DNA of 64,000 bases, from contig JAWZYU010000669.1 of the NCBI GenBank assembly GCA_038380435.1, forward strand, positions 24,670-88,669, written 5' to 3'. This stretch comes from Ryuthela nishihirai. Lineage: Eukaryota; Arthropoda; Arachnida; Araneae; Heptathelidae. Below, in pieces: positions 63,638-64,000 of this stretch. Within the stretch, counting starts at the first letter, position 1. Each line of letters opens with the position of its first letter. The position numbers and the translations under genes are program-made. The notes beneath the pieces are model-generated. The model made no database searches, was not told where the DNA came from, and saw nothing but the letters and a program-made list of their open reading frames with translations.

Positions 63638-64000
63638 CACGAAAAAACTCAAAACCCGCAGACGCGCGTTGGAGCTAGGCACCTAGAAAAAAAACCCCAA
63701 ACCCACAGGCTCATGTGAGAGCCAGGTACCGGGAAAAACCCCCAAACCCACGGACGCATCGCCGCCAGGCGCCGGGAAAAACCTCCAAACCCACGGATGC
63801 GCGTCGTAGCCAGGCGCCAGGAAAAACCCCCCAAACCCACAGACGCGCTTCGGAGCCAGGCGCCGTGAAAACCCCCAAACCCGTGGACGCGCTTCGGAGC
63901 CCGGCACCAGGAAAAGTAACCAAACCCACGGATGCGCGTCGGAGCCAGGCGCCAGAAAAAACCCCAAAACCCACGGACACGCGTCGGAGCCAGGAGCCAG
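63638..64000 (+). repeat. Partial unit a, cut by the window end
   Basis: The first 363 bp of a 12-mer. It lacks the A-specific monomer (GTCGTAGCCAGG runs into CGCTTCGGAGCC), has CCCGGCACCAGG, and has the a-type CCCCAAAACCC near 63963. The array continues beyond the window. Confidence 0.88.

Larger units (their letters stand above)
1..64000 (+). repeat. Satellite array of ~45-bp monomers with higher-order structure
   Basis: Every part of the window is built from a 43-47 bp monomer of the form GTCGGAGCCAGGCGCCGGG, then an A-tract of 4-8 bases, a C/T tract, CCAAACCCACGGACGCGC, then the next monomer. About 1,420 monomers are present, all in one orientation, with no inversion or inserted unique DNA. 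The + strand is very poor in T (about 44 of 587 bases in the first unit, counted by eye) and rich in CpG (about 58 in the same unit). Head-to-tail monomers in near-identical multi-monomer units are typical of eukaryotic satellite DNA. Chromosomal location and species cannot be read from the sequence. Confidence 0.97.

Noticed and set aside
1..64000. rRNA, tRNA, transposon or viral sequence hidden between units
   Set aside because: Unit lengths account for every base from 1 to 63,637, and the remaining 363 bp is a partial unit, so there is no room for inserted sequence.

Overview
The whole 64-kb window is one uninterrupted satellite DNA array. I find no gene, RNA gene, transposon, CRISPR array or unique sequence on either strand, and the array runs off both ends. 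The basic unit is a GC-rich, CpG-rich monomer of 43-47 bp (mean about 45 bp), roughly 1,420 copies, all head-to-tail in one orientation. Higher-order repeats with near-identical copies point to a eukaryotic heterochromatic block (centromeric, pericentromeric, subtelomeric or microchromosomal). The sequence does not identify the species. I recall short GC-rich satellites of similar unit length from cattle and galliform birds, but I cannot compare sequences here.

The array obeys a small grammar. Each higher-order unit opens with a monomer carrying the dyad CTAGGCACCTAG, followed by a monomer with the only KpnI site (GGTACC) of the unit. The unit types are: A, 587 bp, 13 monomers; a, 541 bp, 12 monomers; B, 1976 bp, 44 monomers, made of four diverged modules of 9, 10, 12 and 13 monomers (p9-q10-r12-s13); b, 1975 bp, a B variant; C, 1436 bp, B without one 12-monomer equivalent; D, 2423 bp, B plus one extra 10-mer; E, 2870 bp, B plus two extra 10-mers; F, 3410 bp, B plus two 10-mers and one 12-mer. 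In order: A B D b b a D B A6 B C A4 a D B B A C A a A2 D C A4 B A B E A2 F C A9 a A3 C A and a partial a. The 59 complete units sum exactly to 63,637 bp, leaving a 363-bp partial unit at the right end.

The variants are what unequal crossing-over between misaligned modules would make, and several breakpoints can be placed within a few tens of bases. The 12-mer equals the first five monomers plus the last seven monomers of the 44-mer. Copies of the same type are almost base-identical across the window. The exception is 55.76-59.29 kb, where nine-copy A-run units carry 23 private changes, 20 of them single-base indels. That pattern suggests poor consensus quality or a locally decaying segment.

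Many long open frames occur on both strands only because the monomer is close to 45 bp (15 codons) and very poor in T on the + strand. They have a 15-residue period, overlap in several frames, and change length with single bases. None is annotated as a gene.
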